Made by a program: the position numbers and the translations under genes | Shown here: positions 1 through 12,472 of the stretch, in pieces | How the letters are laid out: each line of letters begins with the position of its first letter | How positions within the stretch are numbered: the first letter of the stretch is position 1 | DNA from: Datisca glomerata | Taxonomy: Eukaryota; Streptophyta; Magnoliopsida; Cucurbitales; Datiscaceae | Direction of reading: 5' to 3' | NCBI GenBank assembly: GCA_003255025.1 | Contig: QANY01009317.1 | Location: 975,001 to 1,039,000, forward strand | Length of the DNA stretch: 64,000 nt | The notes under the pieces: generated by a model | Databases searched by the model: none | What the model saw: the letters and a program-made list of their open reading frames with translations, nothing else | What the model was told of the DNA's origin: nothing

Positions 1-936
1 ATAATCTATCTCAGTACGAGCAACCTCAGGAATTAAACACCGCTGACGCTGGATACGCCTCCGACGACATCGTTCACATCTCCGGTTCCAACCGCGAGCG
101 CAAAAGAGGTACGTGCTTATACGCTTTTTCCGATGTAGTCTTTCTTTTTTTTTTTCAACTAGATATATTTTTCTTGATTATTGGATTATTAATTGACAGG
201 GGTGCCGTGGACGGAGGAGGAGCACAGGCTTTTCTTGCAGGGGTTGCAGAAGGTGGGGAAAGGTGATTGGAGAGGAATTTCAAGAAACTTCGTCAAGACT
301 CGTACGCCGACTCAGGTGGCTAGCCATGCCCAGAAGTATTTTCTCCGGCGAACCAATCGGAATCGGAGGCGTCGCAGATCTAGTCTCTTCGACATCACCA
401 CTGATACGGTAATTATATTAATATCCCTATTTTCTAATTTTAATCTGTGAAATTTGAATCTAAAAGTTAATTAACTCAAATTTCTACTTATTTTCTCTGT
501 TTTAATCCAAAAGTTCATGAATTCTACGATGGACGAAGAACAATTTCACCACGAAACTATATCGACACTCCCACTGCCGCAACGACCGTCTCATACAAGC
601 TGCGATCTCGAGATGTTCCCCGATTTTCCGGTGACTGGTGGTCCAATAGTACTACAGCATTTTCCCGGTGAAATTTTAGAGGAGAAATCACCGCTATGTG
701 CAAGTAGTCAGGCAAAAACTTCTACCAAGCTTGTCCGTCCAACTCCGATGCTTCCTATACCGCCGTCTTCAAAAATGGCTAACCTGAACCTAAGAGAGAA
801 AACTCCAGATCAAGATCCATTGCCTCTGTCTTTGACACTATCGGCGCCGCAGTCTGACGAACCGTCGCTGCCAGCACCACATACATCAGCTTTCCAGGCC
901 ATGAATGGTGGCGACAGCATCATCAGTGTCGCCTGA
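1..936 (+). CDS. SHAQKYF-type single-repeat MYB transcription repressor, 5' partial
   Basis: Three exons are visible: the 3' end of an exon up to 108 (reading frame starts at base 3), 200-408 and 514-936, with GT-AG introns at 109-199 and 409-513. The middle exon encodes a plant MYB-like repeat: VPWTEEEH, then a tryptophan-containing helix ([11 protein letters not shown]), [13 protein letters not shown] (SHAQKYF at 322-342), then an arginine-rich stretch and [10 protein letters not shown]. These features belong to the R1/CCA1-like, MYBS3/KUA1-type family of nuclear DNA-binding proteins that recognise TATCCA/I-box-like sites. The last exon holds an LSLTL core (826-840), an EAR-type LxLxL motif, so repression is likely by inference. 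The N-terminus, including any R/KLFGV motif or zinc knuckle, lies outside the window. The stop is TGA at 934-936. Family assignment is firm; the exact orthologue is not. Confidence 0.9.
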
Positions 937-3167
937 GGAACATATATTATATAATTGATATACTATTATAGCTGTAAAGAGATTAATTATGTGATAATTA
1001 ATTAGACGAAAATTAAGGTTAGCTTAATTAGGTGATTAATTACTTGTTTGTACAGTACAGAGTCGAGGAAAGATGCGATGTCGTTTTGTTGGGGTGGATT
1101 CTTGTTTTAATTTGTCTGGTTCCTTAGAATATTCTATTTAACCTAATGAGTTGTCTATTTTTTTTTAATAATAATTAGTTTATCATAAAAAATGAGATCC
1201 TCTGGGATCAAACGCGGACATGTAGGTAAAATTTCAATATGATCAGTTGGAGTAGCACGCTCTAAACTTGAATCATTTGTAAATACCTTCCTCAAACTTA
1301 AAAAATGTCTTCTAAACTATTTCTTGGTAAAGAACCAAGAAACCTTTTTGTAAATTTTCATCTTAACTGGATGCTAAAAATGTAAAAGCAATCACGTAAC
1401 CATTTTCTTTTACGATGATATGATTTAAGATGAAAATCATTTAATTTTTATATAAATGTTTAAATTTAAGTAATATATATCATTTAAATTAACAGAATGA
1501 TGTTCTTATTTATTTATCAAAATTTAAGTGCTCATAACTCATTTTTAAAGTTTTATAAAGTTGAATATTATTCTTTTTCGTTTTTCTCATCAAATATTAA
1601 TAAAGGTGGGGTTTGTAGCCGTAGGCGATATGTGTGTTTTTTTTTTTTAATTCGGGTAAGGTTATTTCTATTGTCAAATCATAAGGATACTTAATATTAC
1701 TAAATCACATTGTCTGTTTTTTTCGATATTATTAGGCTTTTTGTTAAATATTGACTTGGTTTTTAGATAATCTTTCTTTAAACACGATAGCTTCTCTGTC
1801 AATCATCACTGATTTAGAATTATCAATGATGTAGTTTTGTTTTTTTAACAAATGCATCTCTTGACTTGGTTATTACTCTATCTTACATTAGCTAAAAAGT
1901 AAAAAATGAATGAAAGACAGCACTAATTATAATTAAAATCTCCGTATTAGTCATGAGTTTAGACGTCAAACTTGAAAGATTCATTTTAATTGTGATTCTT
2001 CTTTTTTCCTCTGTTGGTCTTTAACAATCTAGAAAGGACAATGTAATTAAAGACGCAATCGTTTTCTTTAGTTGCTTTCACTCTTGCCCACTATACATGC
2101 AATCTACCCTCTTTAATCATTTCTTTCTAAAAAAAACCTCTTTAATCATTTCCACGTCAATAATCGAACAATTAATACCCCGCTCTTAATTAGAGACAAG
2201 AAATTTTTTTTTTTTAAAGACGCCTGTTATACTTTAAATCTCGTTTGTAAGTCATGATTGGACAAAATTAAAGATGAGACGATATTAAATAATACGATAT
2301 AATTCTTTAGTCCAATCAATAAAACATAATTTAACAATCAAATTTATCTCAGAATCTCTATTCTTTTTTGCTTGAAATATCTGAAAGTAACTTTTGAAAC
2401 CTTTAAAGTTAAGATTTGAAATATTTTAATTTTTTGGGGCTTCAGTTGAAATTTGAGTCTCTCCTACATTGATTCAGGTCTATTCGAAATTTGAATGCGA
2501 GTTTGAAAACTGAATTTTAGGTCTGTTTGTAAATATTCCACAAATCGTAGTAAATTTATAAACTTATTCCACAGATAGCTTTGATAACTATGTACATACC
2601 TGGGCAATTGGACAACAAATCGTTGATTTAAATCTCAATCAGAAAACTTAAACTTATAAACATGTATCCGTCTCTACCTGCATATGGGTAATGATGCATG
2701 CATTTTAATTTTTAACCCAGCACACAAAATGTGGAGGGCAAAGTACGCATGAAGGAGAACATGTGTGATGATGTGTCACGAATATGGAGAGAGATGGAAA
2801 GGAATGAAGGGATGGGGGAGAGAGTGAGATTATTGAATTTTAATGAACATACCAGTACATTAAAAGATTGTTGTGTTTGTTTACAAATATTCTTAGGTAA
2901 TATTTCAAATTAATGGTTTAATTAATTTTTATTGTGAGTAGAGATGGATAAGAGGAAGTTTTTTATGTATCTTGTATTGGAGATGTGACATTTGAAAATG
3001 ATGAGTATGTTCATGATAATACTATGAATGATAGTTGGCATGACATAGAAGTATTGTCAAACTTAATTGGTGTATTATGAACTTGAAATGAGAGAATATT
3101 ATGAAATATTTTTTTGTATGAATATTATCATACATGATGACGTTTCATGATTTTTTAAAAGTATTTT
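937..3167. other. AT-rich 3' flank and intergenic spacer
   Basis: About 2.2 kb follow the MYB stop codon. The first ~250 bp probably hold its 3' UTR, though no single poly(A) signal stands out. The rest is AT-rich with poly-T runs and only short random open frames (for example at 1497-1694 and 2731-2913) with no recognisable protein features. No gene or mobile element is supported here. Confidence 0.5.
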
Positions 3168-3168
3168 A

Positions 3169-3205
<37 letters not shown>
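3168..3205. repeat. (ATT)n microsatellite
   Basis: An uninterrupted trinucleotide run of about twelve ATT units lies in the spacer. It is likely to vary in length between individuals. Confidence 0.9.
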
Positions 3206-3207
<2 letters not shown>

Positions 3208-3698
3208 TTGATGAGTTTAAATTTGCTATTATATTTTTTTATATAATGAATGTTTATTTTGTTGTTGAAAATTTAAATAACATGTCAATAAGTTTTAAAT
3301 AGGCTTATGTGAATCAAATTATGACAGACAACTTTATAATAATCCAGTACTATGATGTGCCAAATATTGTATAAATAATGTAATTTTTTAACTAATACAA
3401 TATCAAACACTGAACAATATTATTTAATTCAGTATAGTATAATATAATACAATTCAGTCCGATAATATTATCCAGTGTTATTCTGACTGCCAAACAAGAT
3501 CTTAGTGTGTAAATTTTAAAAACTCATATTGATGATTTGAGATGCAGAAGTATATTTATTCTAGTCAAGCTACTTTATCTAAGAAGGATGAAATTAGCAT
3601 TGTTTTACATTAGCTAAATCTTATACTAATAATGAGAAATATTGACCATGTTTGCCCAAGTGATCATATAGACTTGATTATCACTCTTATGAGTTGAC

Positions 3699-4163
3699 AC
3701 GCTACTACAAAAACTACTTTTTTTGCGATGGTCGATCTCGTTGTAAAAGATAATTTTCGATGATTAACATACCGTAGTGAAAAAATGTGTAATAAAAAAT
3801 GGCCCGATATTTCACAACAGTTGATTTTTTTCGCTACGGTTGGCTTTTCACGATGGTAGCCGTCATAATAAATGAAGAAAAAAATTCATCTTGCCGTCAT
3901 AATAAATTACAAGCCCTCGTAGAAATATTTTCGTTTACGATAGTGTGTATCAAAACCGGCATAAACATATTGCTAACCATCATGAAAACTGTGCTCTTTT
4001 GCAATAGTGTGTTGCCAAACCGTCGTAAACAATGATACTTGTCGTAAAAATGAGACCATTTGGTTATAAAGATTTAGCAACAATAGTAAAAAATAATTTT
4101 GTGTTGAGTTTACGACGGTCCAGTTATTAACTGTTATTCATATTGTGAAAATACTATTTGTGA
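3699..4163. mobile_element. degenerate CACTA-like nonautonomous element
   Basis: The left end reads CGCTACTACAAAAAC, close to the CACTACAAGAAA-type termini of plant CACTA (En/Spm) transposons. A degraded inverted copy of it lies near 4148-4163. Between them short motifs such as acgatgg and ccgtcgtaa recur in both orientations, as in subterminal repeats of this superfamily. No transposase is present. The 5' terminal CA is altered and I could not confirm a 3-bp target duplication, so this is an old, decayed copy. Confidence 0.5.
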
Positions 4164-4547
4164 TATTTATTAATTTGAATTTATTCATTGCTAAATCAAA
4201 AGCCAACGCAATAAATTTGCTAACTCAAAAGCCAACGCAATAAAATTGCTTAATCAAAGTAAAATAAAAAATAACACAAATATCTCAATAAATAATATAA
4301 TTTTTTTGTGAAGAAGTAAATATATTAACCGAAGAAAAAATATTAGTTATACAGCTACAAGTGGGATATCCCATGAATTACAAGGATAGAAGCCTAAACA
4401 AACAAAGGACAAACTTTAACCCAAAACTTCAAATATCTAAAAAATCAAATCAATATTAAAGTCTCTATCTTTTGCTAGAAAAAAATAACCTCTCCCTGAC
4501 CATCCTTTTGCTTTTCTTGGTGGTATTTGAGGTGTCTATAAGCTTGC
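4164..4547. other. AT-rich stretch between two element remnants
   Basis: I see no gene. A short direct repeat (aaagccaacgcaataaa) occurs twice at about 4199-4245. The right part may be the 3' tail of the adjacent LINE remnant. Confidence 0.3.
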
Positions 4548-5291
4548 CTAAAACACTATCCTATTTCTTTGAATCCAAATGCAATAAACAAAAATAGTAA
4601 AAACTAGTTTAATGCACATAGACTTATCAGATTTATCATATGAGGCAGTAAGCAACCTGTCCAAAAACTGAGACAAATTAGGAGCAGTACAATGCACTCC
4701 ACAATTTGCTAACAAGGAGAACATATGATCACAATAAAAAAAAGAGGTGAGCCACTGTTTCAGAACCATATACACAGAATACACAAGCTTTTCCAATAGA
4801 GGGACATCATTTGCTCACATGGTCTGTAGCTGCTACTTATCTGCGAGAGCAAGCTAGGTAATGAAGGAGCAGTTAGGGACATGTCCTGAAAAACTGTAAA
4901 GTTTCATCCGTGGAACTTTATCTTTATAACCTGAGAGCTTGATATATCAATTTGATAGAAAAAATACCTTCGGAGTCCAGCTTCCACGTCCAAGAATCAG
5001 ATTCGTGAGGGTTAGGGGCCTGCAAATCCAGACTGAAACCCCAATGAGTGAGGCTAGCTTCTAGGTTTGGATTAGGCCAAATCCATCTGTAACTATCAGT
5101 TTTACCAGTCCAGAGGAAGTTTCTTAGAGCACTGCTAATTTTCTTCATCACCTGTTTTAGCAATATCAACATGCTAGCCCAAAATCCTTGAATGGCAGTT
5201 AGAATGGATTTGGTAGGTTGGAGTCTTCCTGCAGAGGTTAAGTGCATCCAAACTTTTGCTCTTTGTTTAATCTTATCAACTAACATATTAT
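4548..5291 (-). mobile_element. non-LTR (LINE) retrotransposon fragment, 3' part of ORF2
   Basis: Two minus-strand open stretches (5286-4924 and 4796-4548) match the C-terminal half of plant LINE ORF2. The first carries SAGRLQPTKSILTAIQGFW and LRNFLWTG, the thumb region that follows the reverse-transcriptase core, then a GIFSIK block that introduces the zinc-binding (zf-RVT) region. The second ends with WIQRNRIVF, the usual end of zf-RVT. The catalytic core is missing: the copy is cut at 5291/5292 where the copia LTR begins. The two frames are separated by stops, so it is dead. Typical LINE ORF2 is over 1000 residues; about 200 remain. Confidence 0.75.
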
Positions 5292-7160
5292 TGTTGGATC
5301 GAGTTTAAAAAATTTGAAGAAAAATCATTGAATCATGAACGGTTTATGGGCAGAATATCAAATTTTTACATCCACAAATTTAATCATATTAAGTATTTAA
5401 ACCATACATCCGATAATGCATATAAAGTTAAACGTATGCAAAAGCGGTACAAATGATTTATACATTTTCGTTGTATCAGAGACTTTCTGAATTGGTGGAA
5501 TCCTTATTAAATGTTTCGCGTTCTTCGATATTCAAATCCAAGAACTTCAATTAGTCGTCGCACCAACAACCACTCGTTGAATTCAGAAGTATATCTCGCA
5601 AGGATGTCGTTAGGAACTGAGTGTGGGTTTTCAAAACAACTGAGGAAGAAAAATTTATTTTTTTCCTCTATGAATTCGACGGCAACAGTAGGAGGGGAAG
5701 AGAAATATTTTTCTGCTCTGTGTGATTAGGGATGTGTCAACACACTTAGGGAGGCAACCCTAAACCATCTCTTATATAATAATTTTGATTTTTTCACATA
5801 TACCCCATATATGTGTAATTTCTAAAATTCACCCTCATAATTTATAATTGCCGAAATTGCATCTCCCATTAAAGTTAATATTGTGTCCAAATTTATCAAC
5901 CTAAAATTGATAAATTTAAATTGATCTCCAATAATTAATTAATTAATTTCTCTTATTTACTAATTATTCAATAATTATAAAATAATAAATTAAATAATTT
6001 GAATATCAATTAATTACTCTTCACTAATTAAGTGAGAACACCCATCAGATATGAGTTCAGAAAATACACCTTGGCTCTGAACAGATTTTGGTCCAACTGA
6101 CTTTGTTTTTTCTATTTATGTCCCCATGAGGTACTCCTGAGAACGAATGGACCAACATGAATAAAGTTATAGGATTTAAATACCCAACGAATTTATCTCT
6201 ATAAATTCCTGACATTGTACGATTCTACTATAGGTTCAATACCGAATCAATTCTCGATTCACGTGCGTCACATTTTCTGTTGGTGTAAATAAACACTTTT
6301 ATTTCACGGTCCAAAAAATATTTTAACATATTATCCTTCGTGAATATCAATAAAAAAAGTGAGTTGTAAAATTACAATTTTACCTCTCTTGTTATTATTT
6401 TTTTTAACTCCTTTATTGACTGTGAATAAGAAATACATAATAATGAATTATCTCGTATAATTCTCCATGCCTTATTCAATGATACATTTCATCGAGCACC
6501 TGGCCAGGTTAATTTATTCACACACCCATCAATAAAACATATTGTTGTATTTTGCAATCTAACCACGAGTTTCCATATATGTGAATCACGTAACTCCAAC
6601 ATAGTTGATTCACGATCTCAACAGCCGATGGATTGTCCAGCAATTCGAACTCACTTCTTTGACGTATCAAAGATCGTAAGTAACTAGGTCAAGTTTCGTA
6701 TTCACCTAAGGATTAAGGTAATTATGAATATACTCTTAAGGTGTAACAATTAGATTCTTAGCTAGATAAACGACTTTGCTCTAAACTAATTTGTAGCTGG
6801 TCTATTCAACATGTTACACAACATGTCTACGTCAACCGTTAGAGTCTCCACTTTCATACCCCAAGATCGGCATCATTTGGTTCAACCTAACAGTCGTAAT
6901 TAGACTCGATTGCCAAGTCAATCCTAAGACTGTAAATAACGTTCTGAATTATTTCAGAAAAGTTTGTTTGGAAGACCCATCAGTCTTTACTCTTTTTACG
7001 TTGACAATAGTTCCAACACTTGAGTAAACTACAAACAGACTTTAATTAATATAAAAAATTTCATTTATTCGTTGAATTCAATTATACAAAATATTAGATA
7101 AATAACTAAAAATACTCATAAATAGTTATTATACCATACTTTATGGATATAATTCTACCA
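5292..7160 (-). repeat. 3' LTR of the copia element
   Basis: About 1.87 kb. Read on the minus strand it starts near TGGTAGAATTAT at 7160 and ends ...TCCAACA at 5292. The polypurine tract lies just upstream (7161-7172; AAGTTGGAGAC on the element strand). A TATATAAG promoter box is at 5771-5778, at the same relative place in the other LTR copies of the family. Confidence 0.85.
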
Positions 7161-7174
7161 GTCTCCAACTTGGA

Positions 7175-10137
7175 CTAAAGTAGGTGTGTACAATCTCGTA
7201 TCCACATACCCTCCAGATGACCATCAAAGACTTTACTGCTTAAAATTTTTGTGAATGAATCTTTCAGCTTGTTGACCGTCGATATGTGCATAACTATAAC
7301 ATCTACATGTTGAACAATATCTCTTATCAGTTGATACTTATGCTCTATGTGTTTAGATCTTTTGTGGCTCCTTGGTTTCTTTGAATTCACTACACCTCCA
7401 CTATTATCGCAATAAAGTGTCATGGGCTTGTCAGCTTCTGGAACAACTTCCATAATCTTCAAAAACTTTCTAAGTCATACAGCCTCCTTAGCAGCTTCAC
7501 GAGCTGCCACATATTCAGCTTTCATGGTAGAATCAGCAATGCAAGATTGCTTGATACTTCTCCATATAACTGCTCCACCACAGGATGAACATTGATCCTG
7601 AAATAGACCTCCTAAAATCATTGTTTGCTTGAAAATCAGAATCAGTATACCCCGTCATATTTTGGTGAATACCTAAATACACAAGCAAGTAGTTCATTGT
7701 TCTCCCAAGATACTTAAGGATATGCTTGACGACATTCCAATGCTCGATTACTGGATTAGATTGGAAACGAATCACCACACTCACATCATAGCAGATGCCT
7801 GGCCTAATGCAAAGCATCACATAAATGAGACTTCCTACGACTGAGGTATAAGGAATCTTTTCCATGTCTTCTTGTTCTTGATGAGTCTTGGGAGACTGCT
7901 CTTAGGAAAGGCTAACTCCATGCTTAAAATGAAGATATCACTTTTTGGAATCTTGCATACTAAAATGATCCATAACCTTATCAATATAAGATACTTGAGA
8001 CAATAGCCAATTGTCTGTTCTTCCTATCTTAAAAAATTTGAATACCTAAGACAAATGCAGGTTCTTCAAGATCATTCATATCAAATTGCTTTATAAGCCA
8101 AATCTTGACATTAGATAATTTTCCTACATCATTCCCAATGAATAGAATATCATCTAGGTATAAGACTAGAAAAAATATTTTCCCTTCGTGTATCAGCTTA
8201 TACACACAGAATTCATCCACAAACTGTTCAAAACTGAAGTTCTTGATAGTTTCATCGAATATAATATTTCATGATCGGGACGCTTGCTTAAGTCCATAAA
8301 TGGACTTCAACAGTTCGTAAACCTTGCCATCTTGACCTTTCTTCATGAACACGTCTGGTTGAGCCATATAAATGCGCTCTTCAAGATTATCATTCAGAAA
8401 AGTAGGCTTGACGTCCATCCACTAGATTTCATAATCGAGGTCAACAACAATGAAAATGAGGATTCATATAGATTTATGCATGGCTACCGGCGAGAAGGCA
8501 TCCTCATAGTTTATACCTTCCTTTAGGTGTAGCCCTAGGCTATAAGCATAGCTTTGAATGTCTCCACATTCCCATCAAAGCCTCTATTTTTCTTATAAAT
8601 CCATCTACACCTTACAGGTTTTACCCCTTTAGGAGGATCTACAAGTTTCCAGACTCCATTCGAGTAAATCGAATGTATATCAACGTTCATGGTTTCTTGC
8701 CATAGGTTTACTTCAAGACCAGCCATGATCTGTGAGTAGGAGACATGTTCATCATGATCCTTATCTGAGAAAGTTATTAAGGAATCTCCATAAGACATGT
8801 ATCTGTCTTGCTGTCTCACAATCCTCCCACTACATCGAGGCTCCTTTGGCTCTCGACTCAGCTGTGTCCCTTCCATTATTGAATAAAAAATAGTTCCTGA
8901 TTGGGGAGTCGGTGTCATCTTACTCAATAATTCATCTAGCACAAGAGTGCTTCTCGGCTTCACACTTCTCATATAGTCTTCTTCGAGAAAACGTGCATTT
9001 GTGCTTACAAATTTTTTCTTGTTAGTCGGACTATAAAAGATATATCCCTTCGTTCCTTTGGGATATCTTACAAGCATGCATAATTCTGATCAACTAGCCA
9101 ACTTGCCTGTCTTATGTTTCAGAACATGTGTTGGACACCCCCATACTCTAAAGTGGTTAAAGGATGACTTTCCTCCATTCCATCTTTTATATGGCGTGCC
9201 AGACACCGTTTTTTACGAAACTTAGTTTAGAAGGTATGTTGTTGTTTCCAAGGCATATCCCCAGAACGAATCTGGGAGGGATGAGTAACTCATCATGGAT
9301 CTAAGCATATCCATCAGAGTTCGATTCCTTCTTTCCGACACACCATTTTGTTCTGGAGTGCTAGGTGTTGTAAAGTAGGAAAGAATACCTTATTCTTTAA
9401 GAAAGTCTTCGAACTCTCCTAGCAAGTACTCTCCACCATGACCAGATCGTGATGTTTTGATTTTTTTTTTCTAATTGCTTTTCTACTATAACCTTGTATT
9501 CTTTGAAGTTTTCAAAAGTTTTGAACTTTTGGTGCATTAGATAAACGTGTTCAAAACGTGAGTAGTCATCAGTGAAGGTTACAAAATATTCATAACCTCT
9601 TCTTGCTTGGATATTCAATAGCCCACATACATCATTATGTACGAGTTCGAGGAATTGAGTGACTATTTCACCCTTCGCTGAAAAGGATCTCATGGTCATT
9701 TTGCCTTCTATACATGATTCACATGTGGGTAGTGATCCCACACTTAAAGTTTGTAATGGACCATCCTTGGTAAGTCTTTTAATCTTGTCCAGACTAATGT
9801 AGCCAAGACATAAGTACCATAAATAGCCTAGAATGGTTGAGTTAGACTTCAACCTTTTACTATCATTTTGTAAATTAGTATTTACTTCAGTGTCACATTT
9901 CATTAGAACTATTGATTTTAAGTAAAATAATTTATTTATCAAACCTGCAACAGTAATTAAGTAGTCATTTTTAAAAATACCAATACCTTTATCAATGAAA
10001 TTCAAATGGAATCTTTGCTCAATTAAACTAGCTACTGAAATAAGGTTCTTCCCAAGAACTGGGATATAATAAACATCACATAAAACCATATAAATGTTAT
10101 CAAATGACAATTTAATAGTTCTCATAGATACGGTCAA
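7175..10137 (-). pseudogene. copia pol remnant: pre-integrase, integrase, reverse transcriptase, RNase H
   Basis: Minus-strand pieces in order: 10137-9397 carries the GAG-pre-integrase block and the start of the integrase core (LVHNDVCG, FTDDYSRF). Both zinc-binding histidines of the HHCC finger are tyrosine here (LWYLCLGY), while the CESC pair remains. 9077-8535 is the integrase C-terminus and RT start (WQETMNVD, WKLVDPPKGV, WIYKKNRG). 8220-8029 contains the RT active-site box YLDD followed by ILFIGND. 7865-7533 joins RT to RNase H. 7462-7175 is RNase H with YCDNSGGV, HKRSKHIE and DSFTK. Frames are broken between all pieces, so no enzyme can be made. Confidence 0.85.
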
Positions 10138-10181
10138 TACTAGTGCTCCATTTCCCCAACGAAAGCTAAACTCGCCCTCGT

Positions 10182-10871
10182 CTAGCCTTCTTCTTTCGAG
10201 TTCTGCTTGTTAGCTTTCATCTGACCTCTATTGTGTTTCTTTTTTGTGCCAAAGGTGGAAAGCTTGCTTTTAGTAAAGTTTACCTCCTGAGTCTTCCCCT
10301 TGCCCCTCAATAACAGGGCCTCGATAGCTTGCAGCTGCTTCATTAACTCAGGAAGTGAGTACCTCAACTTATTCATCAAATAATTAAGTTTGAAGTTCTC
10401 AAAAGTGTCAGGCAGAATCTCAAGGATCATATCAACTTATGTCTTTCCATCTACCTCAGCACCTATTTCTCCATTTCATTCAAATAACTAATGGTCGGCA
10501 TCATATGTTCTATGATAGGAGTTCCAGGTTTCATCCCAGTTCATAAAGTTTCACACAGCAACCAGTTTAGCTTAACGACCCTGATCTTCGAACATTTCAG
10601 TGATGTTCAACATCATATCAACGACACTTTCCATGTTATGATGTTGTAATTGCAATACATTGATAACAAAAGCCAAGATGTAACATCTGGTGATCTCATC
10701 AGAACGCAGCAAAGAAGAATAAGCATCATTTTCATCTTGAGTCAATTCAGCAATAGACTCAAAGGGACAAGGGGTAATGAGCACGAACTTGTGCTTTTCT
10801 ATCGTCAGCACGTTATCAAGATTTCATTTTCAATCCACGGGATTTTCACCAGCACGTTTGTTCGCATTTAA
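10182..10871 (-). pseudogene. copia gag remnant without zinc knuckle or protease
   Basis: Two minus-strand frames (10811-10572 and 10430-10182) resemble plant copia gag: DEITRCYI, then MILEILPDTFENFKLNYLMNK and a lysine-rich tail. A CCHC knuckle and a protease DTG/DSG box should follow but do not. The next recognisable sequence is already the pre-integrase region, so that segment is deleted. The same gag is found on the + strand at 58507-59110. Confidence 0.75.
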
Positions 10872-12454
10872 AAATTCAATAAAAAATATTTCTTCCGTGA
10901 TGTTACGATCAACAACGATAGCTTGTCTTATCTAAGGACAATGTCCCAGCTACCTTCTATCACATCGAGACTCCTCTTGTCTGATTAACGCTTCTCAAGA
11001 TGTCATTACATTTAGCTTAACCGATTCACCAATGGTTTTGATCACCTTAGCCCCATTGACTAGCCCCTATATGGGATCGCAATGTGCTTTGGTCTAAGTT
11101 TTTAACCAATGCATCGGTTTTAAAGGTTGCCATGAACTAACAGCCCGTCTAGGGACAGTCCTGCCTCACCAATTCATTTACAAGCTTTAGCTTCATAAAC
11201 AAATCGATGACTCAAAGTGACACGATTCTCAAGTTTCTCTCACTAAAGAGAGGACCGCTAGGAAGACTCTAAACAATTCTTCATGCCACGATCAAGTTTG
11301 TGTTGGGGACCTTAAGAACGTTTCAACTTAAACGACCCTTCCAATTAGTTTTTTTTAGAAAATGAATTTTTCATTGTTTTTTCAAAATTTGTAACTCGTT
11401 ATTAATTTGGAAAAAATAAGTTTCAAAAATTATAAACTTTTATAAAAAATAATACCCGATTTAAAATTTATAACTTTTATAAAAAACCCATTATAAATTA
11501 AACTACAATAATGCATGTACATGCTACATGACATTTTGATTGTGGCATATCCCTATTTCTACATGACATGTTATATGATGATATGAGATTAATAATAAAT
11601 CATTCATTCAAAATTAACAACTCTATGGATCATATCTAATTACAATAAAGTATAATAAATAAAATAAAATAATTTAAATACTAATTTTTATATCGTCTGT
11701 AATCTTCTCTTTCTCCTTCAGAAAGTCCTTGTAATTTGTAACTTTTTACAAAAGTCCAGTCCCATTTTTAAAATTCAAATTGCAATAAAGTTTAATTTTC
11801 CAACAATTTTTACTTTAATAAATAAATTACCAAGTAAATTATCAATAGTTTTTTTAAATTATAAACTAAATTCTAATTAATTAGTGTTGAAAAATTACCA
11901 ATTAATTAAAAATAATTTTTACAGACTAGATTGGGCAAAACCCTAAGATTTCTTAAATCCAAAGGTTTTCAAAACCTCAAAGTTTCCTAAACTCTAAAAT
12001 TACCAAAACCTCAAAGCTTCCTAAACCCTAAAATTTTCAAAAACTCAAAGTTCATAAACCCTAAAGTTTCCAATAGCTCAAGGTTTCCAAAACTCTAAAG
12101 TTTTCAAAACCTTATCGTTTCCAAATCCCTATGGTTTCCTAAACTATAATTAGGAAACCTACATCGGCGAGAGGCGACGGAAAGCAGCGGCGTGGGGAGC
12201 AGGTGATGGCACCGAGCTGTGGCAAGTGGCGCCGACGGTGAACGGCGACTTTTCGAGGCGGCGATGGATTACATGAAATTTAAAAAATACAACTTTTGCA
12301 AGAAAATAAATTACTTAAAATCATATGCCTCAATTTCAGCATACATCCATTCATAAAACGCATTAAAAAAATTGAATCTACCATAAAAAAATGTCAATAT
12401 CACATCATCGAACAATACATACGTTTAATCACAGAATATGCATAATCTAGAACT
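10872..12454 (-). other. copia 5' leader (untranslated region)
   Basis: About 1.6 kb lie between the primer-binding site and gag. The segment recurs, in the other orientation and broken by insertions, at 49175-49577, 53711-54364 and 57759-58500. It contains AT-rich simple sequence, a telomere-like minisatellite and, at 12165-12265, a GC-rich block (gcggcg, gccgacgg). No open frame is convincing. Confidence 0.65.
11936..12150. repeat. degenerate telomere-like minisatellite in the copia leader
   Basis: An imperfect ~25-28 bp unit recurs, built around aaaccctaaa / cctaaaccctaa with aaagtttcc spacers, so the plant telomere word CCCTAAA recurs in altered form. It lies inside the copia leader and looks like a leader minisatellite rather than a chromosome-end relic. 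Confidence 0.6.
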
Positions 12455-12472
12455 CAAGGCTCTGATACCAAT
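12455..12472 (-). promoter_or_regulatory. primer-binding site, complementary to initiator tRNA-Met
   Basis: On the minus strand the sequence next to the 5' LTR reads TTGGTATCAGAGCCTTGA. Its TGGTATCAGAGC core is complementary to the 3' end of plant initiator tRNA-Met, the usual primer for copia reverse transcription. Its position fixes the element's orientation and which LTR is 5'. Confidence 0.85.

Noticed and set aside
3340..3500. Possible MITE ending in a ctgccaaacaag word
   Set aside because: Only one end looks element-like; no convincing inverted partner or target duplication was found.
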